Numbered from the stretch's first letter, positions 21,808 through 33,391 are shown. The stretch is 64,000 nt of DNA from Pleurotus ostreatus/Saccharomyces cerevisiae fusant (GCA_024196135.1 JAMQCK010000048.1:62001-126000), one strand, 5' to 3'. The notes: generated by a model not told the origin, from the letters alone. Numbers and translations: made by a program.

Positions 21808-22316
21808 GGGCGCAAGCTCTGAAGTGTCGCCCTGCTTTGAATTCGCGCAATTCTCGGTAGCATTTTCGACTTCCTGTACGTCTCCGCCTGCGCTGTAATT
21901 GTATCTTGCTTCCTCGTCCCTGTCATCCTCCGCCATGTTGATCTGTACTAGGTCCCTCCGATCCCAAACAGGAATATAGATACCCTCTGAAGGAATTTAG
22001 AGCTCCCGCCGTTCCTCCCACGAAAAGTCTGATGACTGCAGATGCGGCGCGATAGGCGTGCAGGGGTGTAAACCGCGCGGCTTCTTACAAATCATTGACG
22101 CCACATACTGGATAGGTTGGCGCGATCGTGCATGCCTATCAAATTCAATATACAAAGTTGCACTGATCTGGTGTCTGGGGTGTATAGAGGGTCCTCTGCG
22201 TGGGGCAGGGTGTATACTGGGGTCCGTCTCTCTCGCGCGCGCAGGCGGAGGAATTGTGTATCCGTCTCCTTTCCTCTTACCGCCACTCACCCGCACTCAG
22301 CTCAAGGTTTCGAACG
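21808..22316. other. Intergenic, array gene A to B
   Basis: This 509 bp spacer contains no relic of the array family that I can see. Overlapping short frames near 22058-22387 span the spacer and the start of gene B and are shadows. Confidence 0.45.
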
Positions 22317-23161
22317 ATGCCCAGAGGCGCTCGCAGTGCCGGACAGTGGAGGTGCGTGGACTTGCGCGAGCCCAATTTCTTGTCTGACTTTCTTCATCAG
22401 ATGCTCGCACGAAGGGTGCCCCGACCCCGACTACCCCCGCGAAGTCTCCGCCTCCGCGACCAACAGGGCTACATCCCATCGCAAGAGCACTTTGCACGGG
22501 CACAAGTACCACCACAAGCAGGTCACCGTCCACTACAAGGGTACGTCGCACGCATGCCGCGCAAGGTAGAAGCTCCTCTCACGTATCCTTGCGGCAGGTC
22601 AGCGCATCACTATCAAAAGAGGCCAGGACGGCCTCTTCCAATGCCCATGTGGCGACTCCGCACACGCCCGTCGACGCGGTGACCGTCTCGTATACGTCTG
22701 CAACTTGAAGAGCCATCCATCTCCCGGTGTAGTTGGTGGGCGAGCGGATACCCCGCCACCCGAGGACAACGATACGGTCGTCATCCAACGACAGCCACCG
22801 TCTCGCAGCAATGGCGCCTCATCTAACGCCGTCGTCTCGATCAGCCAGCAAGCCTATCGCAGGTCGAATTCAGAGACATTGGTACCGAATGGAGTAGTCC
22901 GTAGGCGCAAGCGCGCGTCTGGAACAGCTGAAGAGGCGAGTGGACCATGTTTCCCAGGATCTCAACGGGCTTACGGGGTCTCACAGGCGTTGGAGGGAGA
23001 GATAAGCGACGAGGAGCTAATAGAGCTCCGTAGCACGTATGCTCAGGTGAGTACGCTTGACTTTGCCTGTGCACCCGCTTCACCACGCCACGCAGCTTAA
23101 GGAGGCCGAAAAGCAGAGGTTGCGCCGTCGAATTGCGCAGATCACCTCTCGAGTTGGCTGA
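22317..23161 (+). CDS. Tandem array protein B: two-site putative zinc protein
   Basis: This is the most divergent of the five copies. The ATG at 22317 gives MPRGARSAGQWR, then an intron in the same place and phase as in the other copies, then CSHEGCPDPDYP and LHGHKYHHKQVTV. The second site is FQCPCGDSAH...VYVCNLKSH with the same spacing as in A. The linker is shorter, with VVIQRQPPSR in place of the hydrophobic-acidic patch, and RRRKRASG as basic cluster. The last exons encode EISDEELIELRSTYAQ and LKEAEKQRLRRRIAQI, a helix with heptad character. No function is known. Stop codon at 23159-23161. Confidence 0.8.
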
Positions 23162-23758
23162 TTGTCATAGCACACACACTGTAGAGTAGAGACCTTCTTT
23201 CCCCACATTACTGTACGGTTCCTTTTGAAGCAAGTCATCTGGAGTAGCCGATGTTGAATTAACATGCGCCCAACGAGTACGTGACAAGTCGAAACTTGAA
23301 CATGTCACATCACGTAGTGTGCCGAGGCTTCCAGCCGATCCCGGGGAATCATCCCGGCAATCGGACCTTGCTTCCGACGTCCATGAACCGCAAGTCGAAT
23401 ACCCTGCCCACGAGAAATGTTCGAGAAGAGCGCACTCGCGAGCTCAGTCTATATGTGAACACGCACGACACTCCTCAAGGCGTTGACCCGCAGGGCTCGT
23501 GTACTTCCAAAGTCCGCAAACCCTCTTTGGCTCGAGCTTGTGTCAGAAGACAGCCTCGCGGAGGGGATGGGACGGATACTCATGTACACGAGGCAGGCTT
23601 GCTACTCCGGAAAGGACCCCAGACTCACGCCTGGCGAGCATGCGTACTGAGGTTATAGCGCCATGCAGTCGGGAATCCCGCCCCAACGCATGTACATATA
23701 CTGATGTTGCTCGACCCGAGCATCACACTCATCTCACAGCGCAATACCGTCGTTCATT
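23162..23758. other. Intergenic, array gene B to C
   Basis: 597 bp without a recognisable gene. Frames at 23281-23658 encode no family motif. The promoter of copy C should lie at its right end. Confidence 0.45.
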
Positions 23759-24786
23759 ATGGTCGAAGATGCGTTCGTCTGGCGGTACGTGCCCCTCTCC
23801 ATTGTCTCTGTGCTCCCGAGCTCACCAAACGCCCAGATGCAGCAAAGTAGGGTGCCCCGATCCCGACTTTCCGAAGGACTACAAGGCAGAACATTGCACC
23901 TCGTCTCGAGGGCCCGCCATGTGCAAGTCTATGCGGCATGGCTGGAAATACCACTACAAACAAGTGACGGTCCCGTGGAAAGGTGAGCGGTTGGTCCTCC
24001 TGTACGCCGATGCGAGCTCATGGCTTCAGGTGGAAAGGCGACGCTTGTGCGCGACAAGATCAGTGGGCTTTTCCATTGCCCTTGCGGCGCGCCATCCCAT
24101 GCTTTCCAGGACGGACAGCGCATGTTCGGGCTGTGCAAACGCAGGGTGCACCCAAGCACGAACGACGACGTAGCCAAACCGACGGACAACGGACGAGATG
24201 AAAGCATAGAAGAGGAAGACGACGATGAAGACGAATCGCAGCCTTGCATCCTGATTTCCAGCAGCCCGTCACCCGCCGCTTCGACGTCGAGCACGTTAAA
24301 CCCCACCCCTTCGGCCAGCGCTCATCTGGCCGCCGAAAGGAGCTCCTCGCAGGCAGGAAGCGCGAGCAGGACGAGACGCAAGGTGCGCTATCCCCTCCCT
24401 CAGGAGCCATACATGAATCATAACACGACGCAATGCAGACCGGGCTCTCTACGTACGCACCGGCTAGTAGACAACCCCGGCGCAAGCGAGCACGTAGCGT
24501 GTCCTCGTCTGGCCAAGACAGCGAGGTGAACTTCCTGAAATCTACGACGACTGCCACACTCACTGACATCTCTTGCGCGCTTCTTTCAAAGAATTCACAA
24601 GGCGAAGAGGACTCGCAGATCCTCGTTCTCAAGCAAGAGTTCCAAAAGGTACGACGGTCATTCCCTGTTGATGTCGTGCCAATCGCCCTGCAGGTACGCC
24701 AGGAAAGGGCGGCGATGTGGCAAAGCTTGATCGACTATGAGAAGGAGCAACTGAGGAAGGACAAAAAGCGCGCAAAGCTGGGCTGA
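23759..24786 (+). CDS. Tandem array protein C: two-site putative zinc protein
   Basis: The start MVEDAFVWR is followed by the shared phase-2 intron and CSKVGCPDPDFP, then KSMRHGWKYHYKQVTVPWKG. The second site is FHCPCGAPSH...FGLCKRRVH; spacing C-x-C-x4-H-x11-C-x4-H is kept although the ARR segment seen in copies A, B, D and E is replaced by AFQ. A long acidic run (EEEDDDEDE) precedes PCILISSSPSP, a SUMO-interaction-like patch. The basic cluster is QPRRKRARS. Further introns separate NSQGEEDSQILVLKQEF and VRQERAAMWQSLIDYEKEQL, which form the charged C-terminal helix. The stop is at 24784-24786. Function unknown; nuclear location inferred from the basic cluster. Confidence 0.8.
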
Positions 24787-25278
24787 AAGCCTGCGGCGAA
24801 GACCACTGTAACCGTACGACGTCGCTCGTTACTCTGTACCGGTCTCGCGTGTGGGCCCACGATATCTTGTTGTTTGCTCCATTCTCAACACATTTTCGGG
24901 AGAGTTACAAGCGCGACGCTGATGTTCTTGAACCAACGCCTAACAAAGCACGACATCCCTCCCGCAGCTATATCGCCGCAAAGTGCCGCCTCATGGGGGT
25001 TGGAACGAGGTTATGAATGTGGTGGGTCATAGCAGCGTGCCAGGGACGAGAATGTCGGCTGAATTGGATCCTCAGGAAGCCGTAATTCTCAGCCACCCCA
25101 TGAGGGTTCGTTTGCGCAGACGGGGCACTTCATGCAGAGTCAACAGCGATGCCATCAGCGCAGCTTTGACCGCTTCTTCCGAGAAGTTGCGACCGGGGTA
25201 CGTTTTTCCCTATATTACATGGAAGATTGAGAACGCCCTCCTGCCTTCGGCGCCCTCTCGAGCCTTTCCATTGTACTC
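24787..25278. promoter_or_regulatory. Upstream region of array gene D, partly shared with gene E
   Basis: This 492 bp spacer carries a 15 bp block at 24986-25000 that recurs exactly at 26744-26758 upstream of gene E, and a second block at 25191-25206 that recurs with one change at 26904-26919. The shared order shows that the duplication of D/E included flanking DNA. No other gene was seen. Confidence 0.6.
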
Positions 25279-26488
25279 ATGCGCGACCCTGACAGCCCGT
25301 GGCGGTGAGTGGACAGAGAATTCTGTCCAGGCGGTCGCTGAACTCACACTTTTGATTAGATGCAGCCATGAAGAATGTCCCGACCCGGCCTATCCCAACA
25401 AGAAGACGGAATGCAGGACATACAAGACCAAGCGTGAGGTGCATCGTCAGAAGTACCACTGCACCCGGGTCACGGTTGTGTACAACGGTTGGTCATGGCG
25501 GATCTAAACGCGCATCGGTAATACATGCTGATTCATGATCATGACTTCTTAGGCGAACAGATAACTGTCTTTCGCGACGCTAAGACAAGTCTCTTCCACT
25601 GCCCATGCGGATCGTTCAAGCACGCGCGCCGCCATAGCCGCCGACTCCAGACACTCTGCGCCCGTGAGCAGCACCCATCGCCCGACGTAATCGGCGTAAG
25701 CCCAGATAGCGACGATGGCGACGCGCAGGAGGACGACAACGACAACAGCGAGTATTCCGTGGACAGTGACGAAGACGATCGGTCGCGTAGCGGCAGTATC
25801 AGTGTCATCAGCGTCCACGACAGCCCAAACCCCAGACAGCCAGTCAAGAAACCCCTCCGTGCCGCTCCTGCGAGTCGCCTCCGACAGGTTAACCAACAGT
25901 CGCTGGCTCTCCCTCCTACGCGTTCATCAACCACAACCCTCGTAACTTCCGCCGGTCCACGCGCATCCCCATCCGAAGCTACAACGACGGCGAGAAACAG
26001 TTGTGTTGGCCTGCAACGACCAAGAATCGGCCGTCCGCCCGCTCACTTGCTTCGCGCTCTTGCAGCTGCCTCCGCGAGTGCAACAAGGCCCGAGCAGACC
26101 GTGGTATGCACGCATCGGGTGCTCGTGAATACATTGAAAGCTGATAACTGTTATTATAGACGTCGGGTCCCCAGACCCCCGGCAAGCGCAAGCATTCCTC
26201 GTCGTTGGTGAGGACGAGCAGGGCTAAAAAGCAACAGGTCAGTTTATCTACGACCCCGTGAATCCTTGGACAACCTTAACAACACCGTCAGCGCGACCCC
26301 GAGTCGTCTGACTCGGAAGAGGGTCTGAAAATTGAGATCGAAAAGGTGTGCGCGTGAGGTCTTGGCAGCGGCGTCAACTAATTATGTGGCAGCTTAAGAC
26401 GAAGATCAGGAAGCAGAAGCTCCGCGGCGAGCTACGCGACCTGGCGAGTAAGCTCAAGGATCTCGAGCACGAGAGCAGGGGACTATAG
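25279..26488 (+). CDS. Tandem array protein D: two-site putative zinc protein with AT-hook-like segment
   Basis: The start MRDPDSPWR, with the phase-2 intron after WR (25305-25359), leads to CSHEECPDPAYP and EVHRQKYHCTRVTV (C-x4-C-x21-H-x4-H). The second site is FHCPCGSFKH...LQTLCAREQH. The acidic linker ends in ISVISVHDSP, a SUMO-interaction-like patch. LQRPRIGRPPAHLLRA contains a GRP core flanked by basic residues, reminiscent of an AT-hook. GKRKH is the basic cluster. SSDSEEGLKIEIEK and the following LKTKIRKQKLRGELRDL form a coiled coil with clear heptads. About 310 residues; stop at 26486-26488. It is the sister of copy E. Function unknown. Confidence 0.83.
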
Positions 26489-26995
26489 ACCGAGATTACC
26501 ATTTGTATGTACCATTTATTCTATATACCATTGACTAGCACGGTCCGCTGCTGTGAGTGACTCAATCCAGGGCCCATTTGCTTGCTTTGGCGCACAACTC
26601 GAACGGCAGCTGGGAATCACCACGGATACAAGCCTTTACGAGGTGATGCAGGTCAGTCGGACTGACATGATGACTTCGGTATGTCCTTGTAACTCAAGCG
26701 CGTTGTAGGCTGTATTGGATCCGCAGAAGGTTTAAGTGCCCGGCCGCCTCATGGGGGTCTTTGCCGCTAGCATTTCTTCGATAGGCCAACTAGGGCTAGC
26801 GAGGCGGACATGCTCGTGCACACTTGGGGTCTGCGAGTCCGCGTTATGCATGCTCGACTTGAGCGCTCGCCGTAAAGTCTTTGGTGCTTCTTTCGAGCGT
26901 CGCGACCAGGGTACGTTTTCTCGCAGCTACATATAAAGCTGAACCCAACGCCTGAGTCCTCCTGCTGTCGCCCTCGAGACTTTTCCCTCATACAT
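26489..26995. promoter_or_regulatory. Upstream region of array gene E
   Basis: 507 bp spacer that shares two ordered sequence blocks with the region upstream of gene D (see that entry). Nothing else was recognised; the minus-strand frame at 26767-27060 has no family features. Confidence 0.55.
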
Positions 26996-28192
26996 ATGCA
27001 CGATTCTGGAACCCCGTGGCGGTACATGTAACGTGTTGCGCGAATTGTTCTTGACCTCACAATATATCATCTAGGTGCTTTCGACCCGGGTGTCCCGACC
27101 CGCTCTACCCTAACAAGAAAGGCGGCTTCACAAGCTACCGTGCCAAGCGCGAAGAACACTGCCAGAAGCACCATAGCGTGCACGTAACGGTGGACTACCA
27201 GGGTTGGTTATAACTGCCCTCTACTGCTCTTGCTTATCCTAGGCTGAATTGGCGATCCTCAGGCGACAGAACCACGGTCTTCCGCGACCTCGGGACGGGC
27301 CTCTTCTACTGCCCATGCGGAGCGCCGAAACACGCTCGCCGTCACAGCCGCCGCCTCAGATCACTCTGTGCTCGCGTACATCACCCATCCCCTGACGATC
27401 CCGGTCCCAGTCCTGACAGTGACGGGAACGACGACGTAGCTGGGTACGACGAGGCTATCGACGACCATTCCGCCGTGGAAACCGATGGAGATAATCAGTC
27501 TACCAGCGACAACAGCGTCATAAGCGTCAGCGACGATCTCGAGTCCAGCCCGCCTCCCAGACCGCCCCTTCGCGCCGGTCCCGCCAGCCTCATGCGCAGG
27601 AGCAATGGCCAATTCGCCCCACGCAATAATAGCGGCAGCGCGTCTACCTCGAACACGCGCGCGTCAGCGAACAACACCACAGTCTCCAGCGTGGCTTACG
27701 TCGGGGTCCAGCAACCGCGGATTGGCCGACCACCTGCTCATCTCCTCCGCGCGCGTGCAGCAGCCACTGCGAGCACGCAGAAGCCCAAGGGCACAGTTGT
27801 ACGTATACAGTGCTTTCAAGCATATACGGACACAACTGACAACCATCTGCGCAGGCATCGGGCTCGCAGGTGCCCCGCAAGCGCAAGCGTACGTCCTACG
27901 AGTCTCCCGTGATGTCCACAAGGGCTGGGAAGAAGAGAAGGGTGCGTATCTCAGAACTTCCCAAAGTTTAGTCTCGCACTGACCTTTGATTGTAGCGCAA
28001 TCCAGAGCTGTCTTCCGACTCCGAGGAGGATCTGAAGAGGCAGGTGGAAGAGGTGCGTTGACGATGAAAGTCCTGATCGTGTCGCTGGCTGACGCACACC
28101 AGCTTGAGAAGCAACTCAGGAAGCATAAGCTTCGCAAGGAGCTCCGCGACTTGGCTGGCCAGCTGGACGACCTCAAGCGCGCGAGCGGGTGA
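26996..28192 (+). CDS. Tandem array protein E: two-site putative zinc protein with AT-hook-like segment
   Basis: The start MHDSGTPWR precedes the shared intron; then CFRPGCPDPLYP and EEHCQKHH give the first site, and FYCPCGAPKH...RSLCARVHH the second. VISVSDDLESSPPP is the SUMO-interaction-like patch. VQQPRIGRPPAHLLRAR repeats the AT-hook-like segment of copy D. RKRKRTS is the basic cluster. SSDSEEDLKRQVEELE and QLRKHKLRKELRDLAGQL make the C-terminal coiled coil, strongly similar to copy D. The stop is at 28190-28192 and the next gene (SDR, minus strand) ends 133 bp further on, tail to tail. The function is unknown. Confidence 0.83.
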
Positions 28193-28325
28193 ATGTGAGA
28201 TGAGGTGGCACAGGGAATACACCCTCGCTTCTTGTGGTATTCTTGTAGACGCTAGCGCAACGGACACAATTAGAACAGTCAATGTACATCTATTCCTCCG
28301 ACTTCATGACGGACTGCCTTACTGT

Positions 28326-29157
28326 CTAATACATTGCGAAACCTCCGGTCGACGAGAGCGTCTGCCCCGTTATCCAGCGCGAGCTCTCCTCCGCGAGCCA
28401 CGCGACGATCTGAGCGATATCGTCCGCCGTCCCGAACCGGTGCTCCATCGGCGTATGCGCCTTCTGGAAATCCTTCAACTCGGCCGGTATCTTGTCTAGC
28501 ATGTCGGACTGCACTGGACCAGGTGCGACGGCGTTGACGGTGTGCCCCTGCGGTCCAAGCTCCGCCGCCCACACGCGCGTCATACCCTCCAGCGCAGCCT
28601 TGCTGGCGCAGTAGAGCGAGAAGCCCTCATAGCCCGCGCGCCCGCCGACAGACGAGATATTCACTATCCGCCCGTGGTCACCTAGGACCCGCGCGACGGC
28701 CTGCGTCATGAAGTACGCGCCGCGGACGTTGATGTCGAAGAGGGATGCGTAGTCCTCCGGGGTGACGTCGATGGCGGGCTTTTGGAACTCGACGCCGGCG
28801 TTGTTGACGAGGATATGGATGTGCGAGGTGGAAAAGGCGGCGAGGGTGACGTCGACGATCTTTTGGGGGGAAGGGAGGAGGCGGAGATCGGCCTTGACAG
28901 TGGCGGCGGCAGAGCCATTGTTCAGAGCGGCTATGCGGGCAACAAGGTCGTCGGCACGCTTCTGGCTGCTGTCTGAGGTGAAGGTGATCATGACCTGATG
29001 GCGCGCTGTCAGCGACGTGCAGCGAGGAAGTAGCCAGTCCACGCACCTTCGCACCACGCTTCGCCAGCTCGAAAGCGATCTGCTCGCCGATCCCGCGGGA
29101 GGCTCCAGTCACGATAGCGACCCTGCCGGCGAGGGGAAGATGCGTAGCTGAGGACAT
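28326..29157 (-). CDS. Short-chain dehydrogenase/reductase (SDR copy 1)
   Basis: Two exons (29047-29157, 28326-28994) give 259 residues, a classical SDR length. The cofactor motif TGASRGIGEQ is near residue 18, NNAG near the middle, the catalytic Ser in IVNISSVGG and the catalytic Tyr and Lys in LYCASKAALEG. The enzyme is expected to reduce or oxidise small carbonyl/hydroxyl substrates with NAD(P)(H); the substrate is unknown. The single intron, immediately before VMITFTS, is in the same place in the two SDR genes near 45-46 kb, so they are paralogues separated by about 15 kb of other genes. This copy is intact. Confidence 0.94.
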
Positions 29158-30878
29158 TGTAGTGGAAGAGGGCGATGGGTTCTACGTTCGGTGGACTACT
29201 CGATCGACAGCGACGCCGGCCTTATATGCGGAACCTTTTGAAGGTCGTCGAAAGCCAGACCCACTTTGCGCCCACATCGTCTCGGCAGGATGTGGGGAGC
29301 TCATTGGTGTGCTCATTCACGGATGTCGAGTTCGGCGTCGAAGGCAACGGAATATCTTGAGCTTTCCCCGCGTCGGATGGTCGCAGCGGAGGTCCGAATC
29401 GGAGGTCGACCCAAACGCGGCGCATCGCCCTGGCTCTGGATGGGTACCAGTATTCGACCGTATCTGACACAGGCTCAAGATGCATGCATTGCCAAAAAGT
29501 ACTTAGGTATGCCGAATCCATTGAGTCGAGCATTGCGGTCGATGTTTGCAGGCCTCCCGGGCGACGGTCACGGTGGGAGGAAGGAGACGTCGGCAAATGC
29601 CGATACTTCCTTGTTCTTCTCCCCCGTCTTTCTCAAACTGTAATGTTCTCGGACAAGCTGAATGTTGCGCTCTAAACAGGGGCACAGACTAAACTCTCCG
29701 GCTCAAATGGGTGTAGACGTCGCCTGATCACTTGGTCAGTCCGCAGAGAAGCTGCACGGCATTGCGCTCGCAACCCTGGGTGCGTGTTCCCCCGCCCCCG
29801 TACGATACAATTAGGAGATACTTTGGACATTGCCTCGTGAATGACTGCAAGCCAGACTCCTCTCACAATGGATCCTGCGCGCCCACAACGTGTCCAGCCT
29901 ATACAGCAGCAATGAATCTAACTTTCCCTCGGAGCCTGGGTGCGCCAGAACCGTGACTAGCGTGCCACAATTGCCACACAGAATGCGAAGTACGAAGTGT
30001 CTTTTATCCTTCGGTCAAATTATTGACTCACCAATGCCGCCCAGGTCCTAAGTCCCGCTTGGGAAACTTATGCATCGCCCGGTCACAGCGCTAGGGCCGG
30101 GTCAAGACCTGGCTTTTTTGTACCCATACCCGTCCGAGTCGATCGCTCTGAGCAAAGGAACCTTCGATGTGGCATCAAAATCTTGCGCTTCCGCTAATGG
30201 CGCGTAGTCCGACTTCTACTCAGCTGAGCTTGTCGCGCCTTTTCGTACTAATGTGCTTGTGCGACGGAGGGATGATCAGTGCGGAGCTTGCGTGCGGTGC
30301 CACTGATCCGGGTGCTTATGTTCGGCGCCTATCGACGCGCCTAATCAAAGAGCTGTGGTGAGTCTTCTCTCGTCCAGACCCCGATTCCCAGGCATCACAA
30401 AGGAATAGCGGACGACCGCCATTGCTCGCCCCCCTCTCCTAGCGGACTTCCATCCAGACCCCGCTCCACTGCGCCGACCGACGCCGCCCCCTGAATATCG
30501 TCCCCCGCGGCCATGGTCCCCCCTCATTGGTCAAGTGGGCGTGTCGTTCATGGAATCCGTGCGTGTTCGCTATGACCTTGGTTTTGTTCCATTTGACGCG
30601 CTCTTGCATTTATGTTTCAGGGCAGTGCCTCGTGCTATCATGCCCAATATTGCTTCCGCATAAGGCAAACAAAGACTCTCTCGATGGAGCTCAATAGCTC
30701 CGGCCGGCGACATAAGCAGGCCAAGGGCGCGGGTATGTCGTGAGAATAACACGGTGGCGGTGGAGTATTTGAAGGTGGCTCTTCTGCGTCGCATTTCCTT
30801 GTCTTCTCCCAACTTACTGGCAGCCTTTGCTCGTCGTCGCCATCATCTGCTGCAGCGCATTATACTGGACCTGTTTGC
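29158..30878. other. Large gene-poor interval between divergent genes
   Basis: This 1.7 kb region lies upstream of both SDR copy 1 (minus) and the HMG-box gene (plus). The open frames are short and unrelated to known families. A T-run follows a GC-rich palindromic stretch at about 30080-30120, which might end a Pol III transcript, but I could not match it to 5S, U6, SRP, RNase P or a tRNA. Confidence 0.45.
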
Positions 30879-33391
30879 ATGGACGGGCAAACGTCGTCGT
30901 TCTATCTCGCCAATTCTCCCGATTCTTCCTCCTCCGACGGCGCCACCCATGTCCCTCGACCTCCTAACAGCTTCTTCTGCTTCATGCAAAAATGCGCCGC
31001 AGAGATCAAAAAGAAAGCTGCGCCCGGATCCGGCCAACAAGGGTTTGTCAAGACAGCTGGTGAATGGTGGAGCGTCATGACACCCGCAGAGAAACAGCCG
31101 TTTGTGGAAGAAGCGAAGCGACTAAATGCGGAGCATAAGGCCATGAACCCCAATTATGAATATTTTTCAGCCGAGTCAAAGACGAAGAAGAAGGCGCGAC
31201 AAACGGCGAAGCGACAGGAGAAGCAGAGAATGGTGGAAACGCAACGGCGGGCCGCGGAGAAGAGGGTGTGCTTGAAGCAGATTTCGAGCTCGAAGCGCAA
31301 GCGCGTTATTGGAGTACACCGGTCGCTTTCGCAAACATCCTCGTCCCATGCCACTCCATCGACTTTACAAGCATCGAGCCTCGCATCTGGTAGCCTCGAC
31401 TTCCTCTGCCCCATGCCGGATGCCTCTCGCTCGCGCACCACGTCCATAACGCCACCGGGCCCCGCTCCACCGTCTCCTATTCGCCACCAGACTATCAACC
31501 CTGCCATCGCTCAGATGCCCTTTTGCGGCGAGGCTTTATACTCGACCGCTTCTGGCGCCTCCTCCTCCTCTGGCGCGCCACAGAGATACCCCTCCCAGCA
31601 GTCGCTCGACGCGCAGATATACCCCGTTCATCATTTTAACCAGCAAGCCTGCCAGCACCCTGCCCAGCAGCAGCTATACCCGCATCAGTGTCACCAGTAT
31701 GACGCTCAACAACAATGCGCTCAATCCGCCGCGATGAGCCACGACTTCCACGAGTACGGGAACGAGGCGCAGGACAACAACTTGGTGCGTAGACCGTCCC
31801 TTCTTATATGTCTCCGCGCTCACAGTGTCCCCAGTATGTCTCGCCGACAAACCTCGGAGCGGAATCAAAAATTCCATACTCAAACACAAAGGCGGCGGAC
31901 TTCGCACAAGAACCTTGCCCGGTTGACTTTGCTTCCGCGGTTCAGCACTCCGGCGTTCACGATGGAGCTGTGAGCCAGCCATCATTTCTCGAGTCCAACG
32001 GAATCCCGATCCCGGATCTATCTGGTGACTTCGCATTCTCAGGCTCGTACAACAACTCTGCCGCCTTCCCTGTCCCACCCGACGATGCTGCGCTCTTTGG
32101 CGGGGCTTCTGGTTTTGTTCAAACCGACATGGCGAGTCACAACGATGTGCCCTACTACGGCGCGCACACTGTCTACGGCTCCGCAACCGATTTTTCCGCG
32201 CTGCCTAGCTTCCAGCAGATGCACCCGGAAGCGCACTCAATGCAGCCTCAACTGCATTCGACGCACTCGGCGCAGGTGAATGTCTCCCAGACGCAGCCCA
32301 TCGTCCCGCTGGATGCCCCCGTCGCCTCTCAGAATGCCTCAATTACTCCGCCGACGGCCCCGTGCATCTCGCCGGAGCTCGCGTCAATACCCCTGCGACA
32401 CACTCGTCAGCTTCAGTCACGACTGGAGGGCGCGCGGGGGACCGTCCCCCGTATACCTTCCCCGAACGGTCCTTCATCTCTGGATCTCGCAACAGAGGAG
32501 CGCGCAGCGCCGCCACGAGGATATCTTCGGGCGCCGCATGAGTATACAGAGCAAGACCGTCTGAGCGACAACGCCCCCTCTCTGAATGACCCTGAAGCGC
32601 TGTCTCATGCACACACAGTCCCTCAGGCCACCGCTTCCTCGCACCGCCGCACCGTCTCGGCATCTTCATACTGGCCAGCGCCGAGGGAATTCCGAAGGCA
32701 TCTACGCTTCTGCTCCGACACGCCCATCACGCGGCCGTCGGTGCAGCGAACTGGCGACTGGCTGACGGACTGGCAAGCGAGCGGGCTCGCGAATGCCCAG
32801 TCGGACCTCTCTGCGAGTGCTCAGCTCGACGCTTTCGCGAATGTGCCGCTTGATCCACTCACGCAGGACGCGCCATACGCGAAGGCACAGACCGCGCTAT
32901 ACGCAAATGCACAGACCGCACCCTACGCCGCGCAGGAGAGCGGCTCGTACATGGACGCGCTATCGACTTCGTACTCGAACGTACCGGCAAGTTCCTGGAT
33001 GCAGGCCCCTGTGACCTCCTATGAGCAGACTGCGACGTCCTACATCGACGCGCAGACTCGCTCGTACGTGGAACCCCTGATGACGACGTCCTCGCGAACG
33101 CCGGCATTCCCGTCTGCCCAACACGCCTCCCATACGCAGCCGTCGACGTCGCATGAGCAAGGGTCAGCGAGCTCTTACCCCGACGCCGCGACACAAGGGT
33201 ACCCGAGCACTCCGATGCAGCCATACTCGAGCGCGCAAATGCAGCCATACCCGGACGCACCGCTCGACTCGTACTCGCAAGCGTCGGAACTGCCATACCC
33301 CGACGGGCCCATCCCGCCACACGTGGACTTCACCGCGCCGTACTACAACCCCGTCAATCACCAGTACGGGAGCCGTGTTGATCACTGCTAA
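30879..33391 (+). CDS. HMG-box transcription regulator with Tyr/Gln-rich tail
   Basis: Two exons (30879-31784, 31835-33391) give 820 residues. Residues about 23-95 form an MATA/SOX-type HMG box: VPRPPNSFFCFMQKCAAE, then TAGEWWSVMTPAEKQPFVEEAKRLNAEH and NPNYEYF. The following stretch is very basic (KTKKKARQTAKRQEKQ), a likely nuclear signal and DNA-binding extension. The remainder is low complexity: a Gln/His/Tyr region (HQCHQYDAQQQCAQ) and, from about residue 640 on, many Tyr spaced 6-10 residues apart in Ala/Ser/Gln/Thr context. Fungal proteins of this type regulate mating, fruiting or stress genes; which one this is cannot be told from sequence alone. The unusual bulky FFCFMQ in the box replaces the more common AFILFR. 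Confidence 0.9.

Noticed and set aside
20790..28192. The tandem array as a transposon or retroposed cluster
   Set aside because: All copies keep introns in the same places and no terminal repeats, integrase, transposase or reverse transcriptase sequence was seen.
30075..30120. GC-rich inverted stretch followed by a T-run, as for a Pol III transcript
   Set aside because: No match to 5S, U6, SRP, RNase P/MRP or tRNA features that I can recognise; left as unannotated interval.
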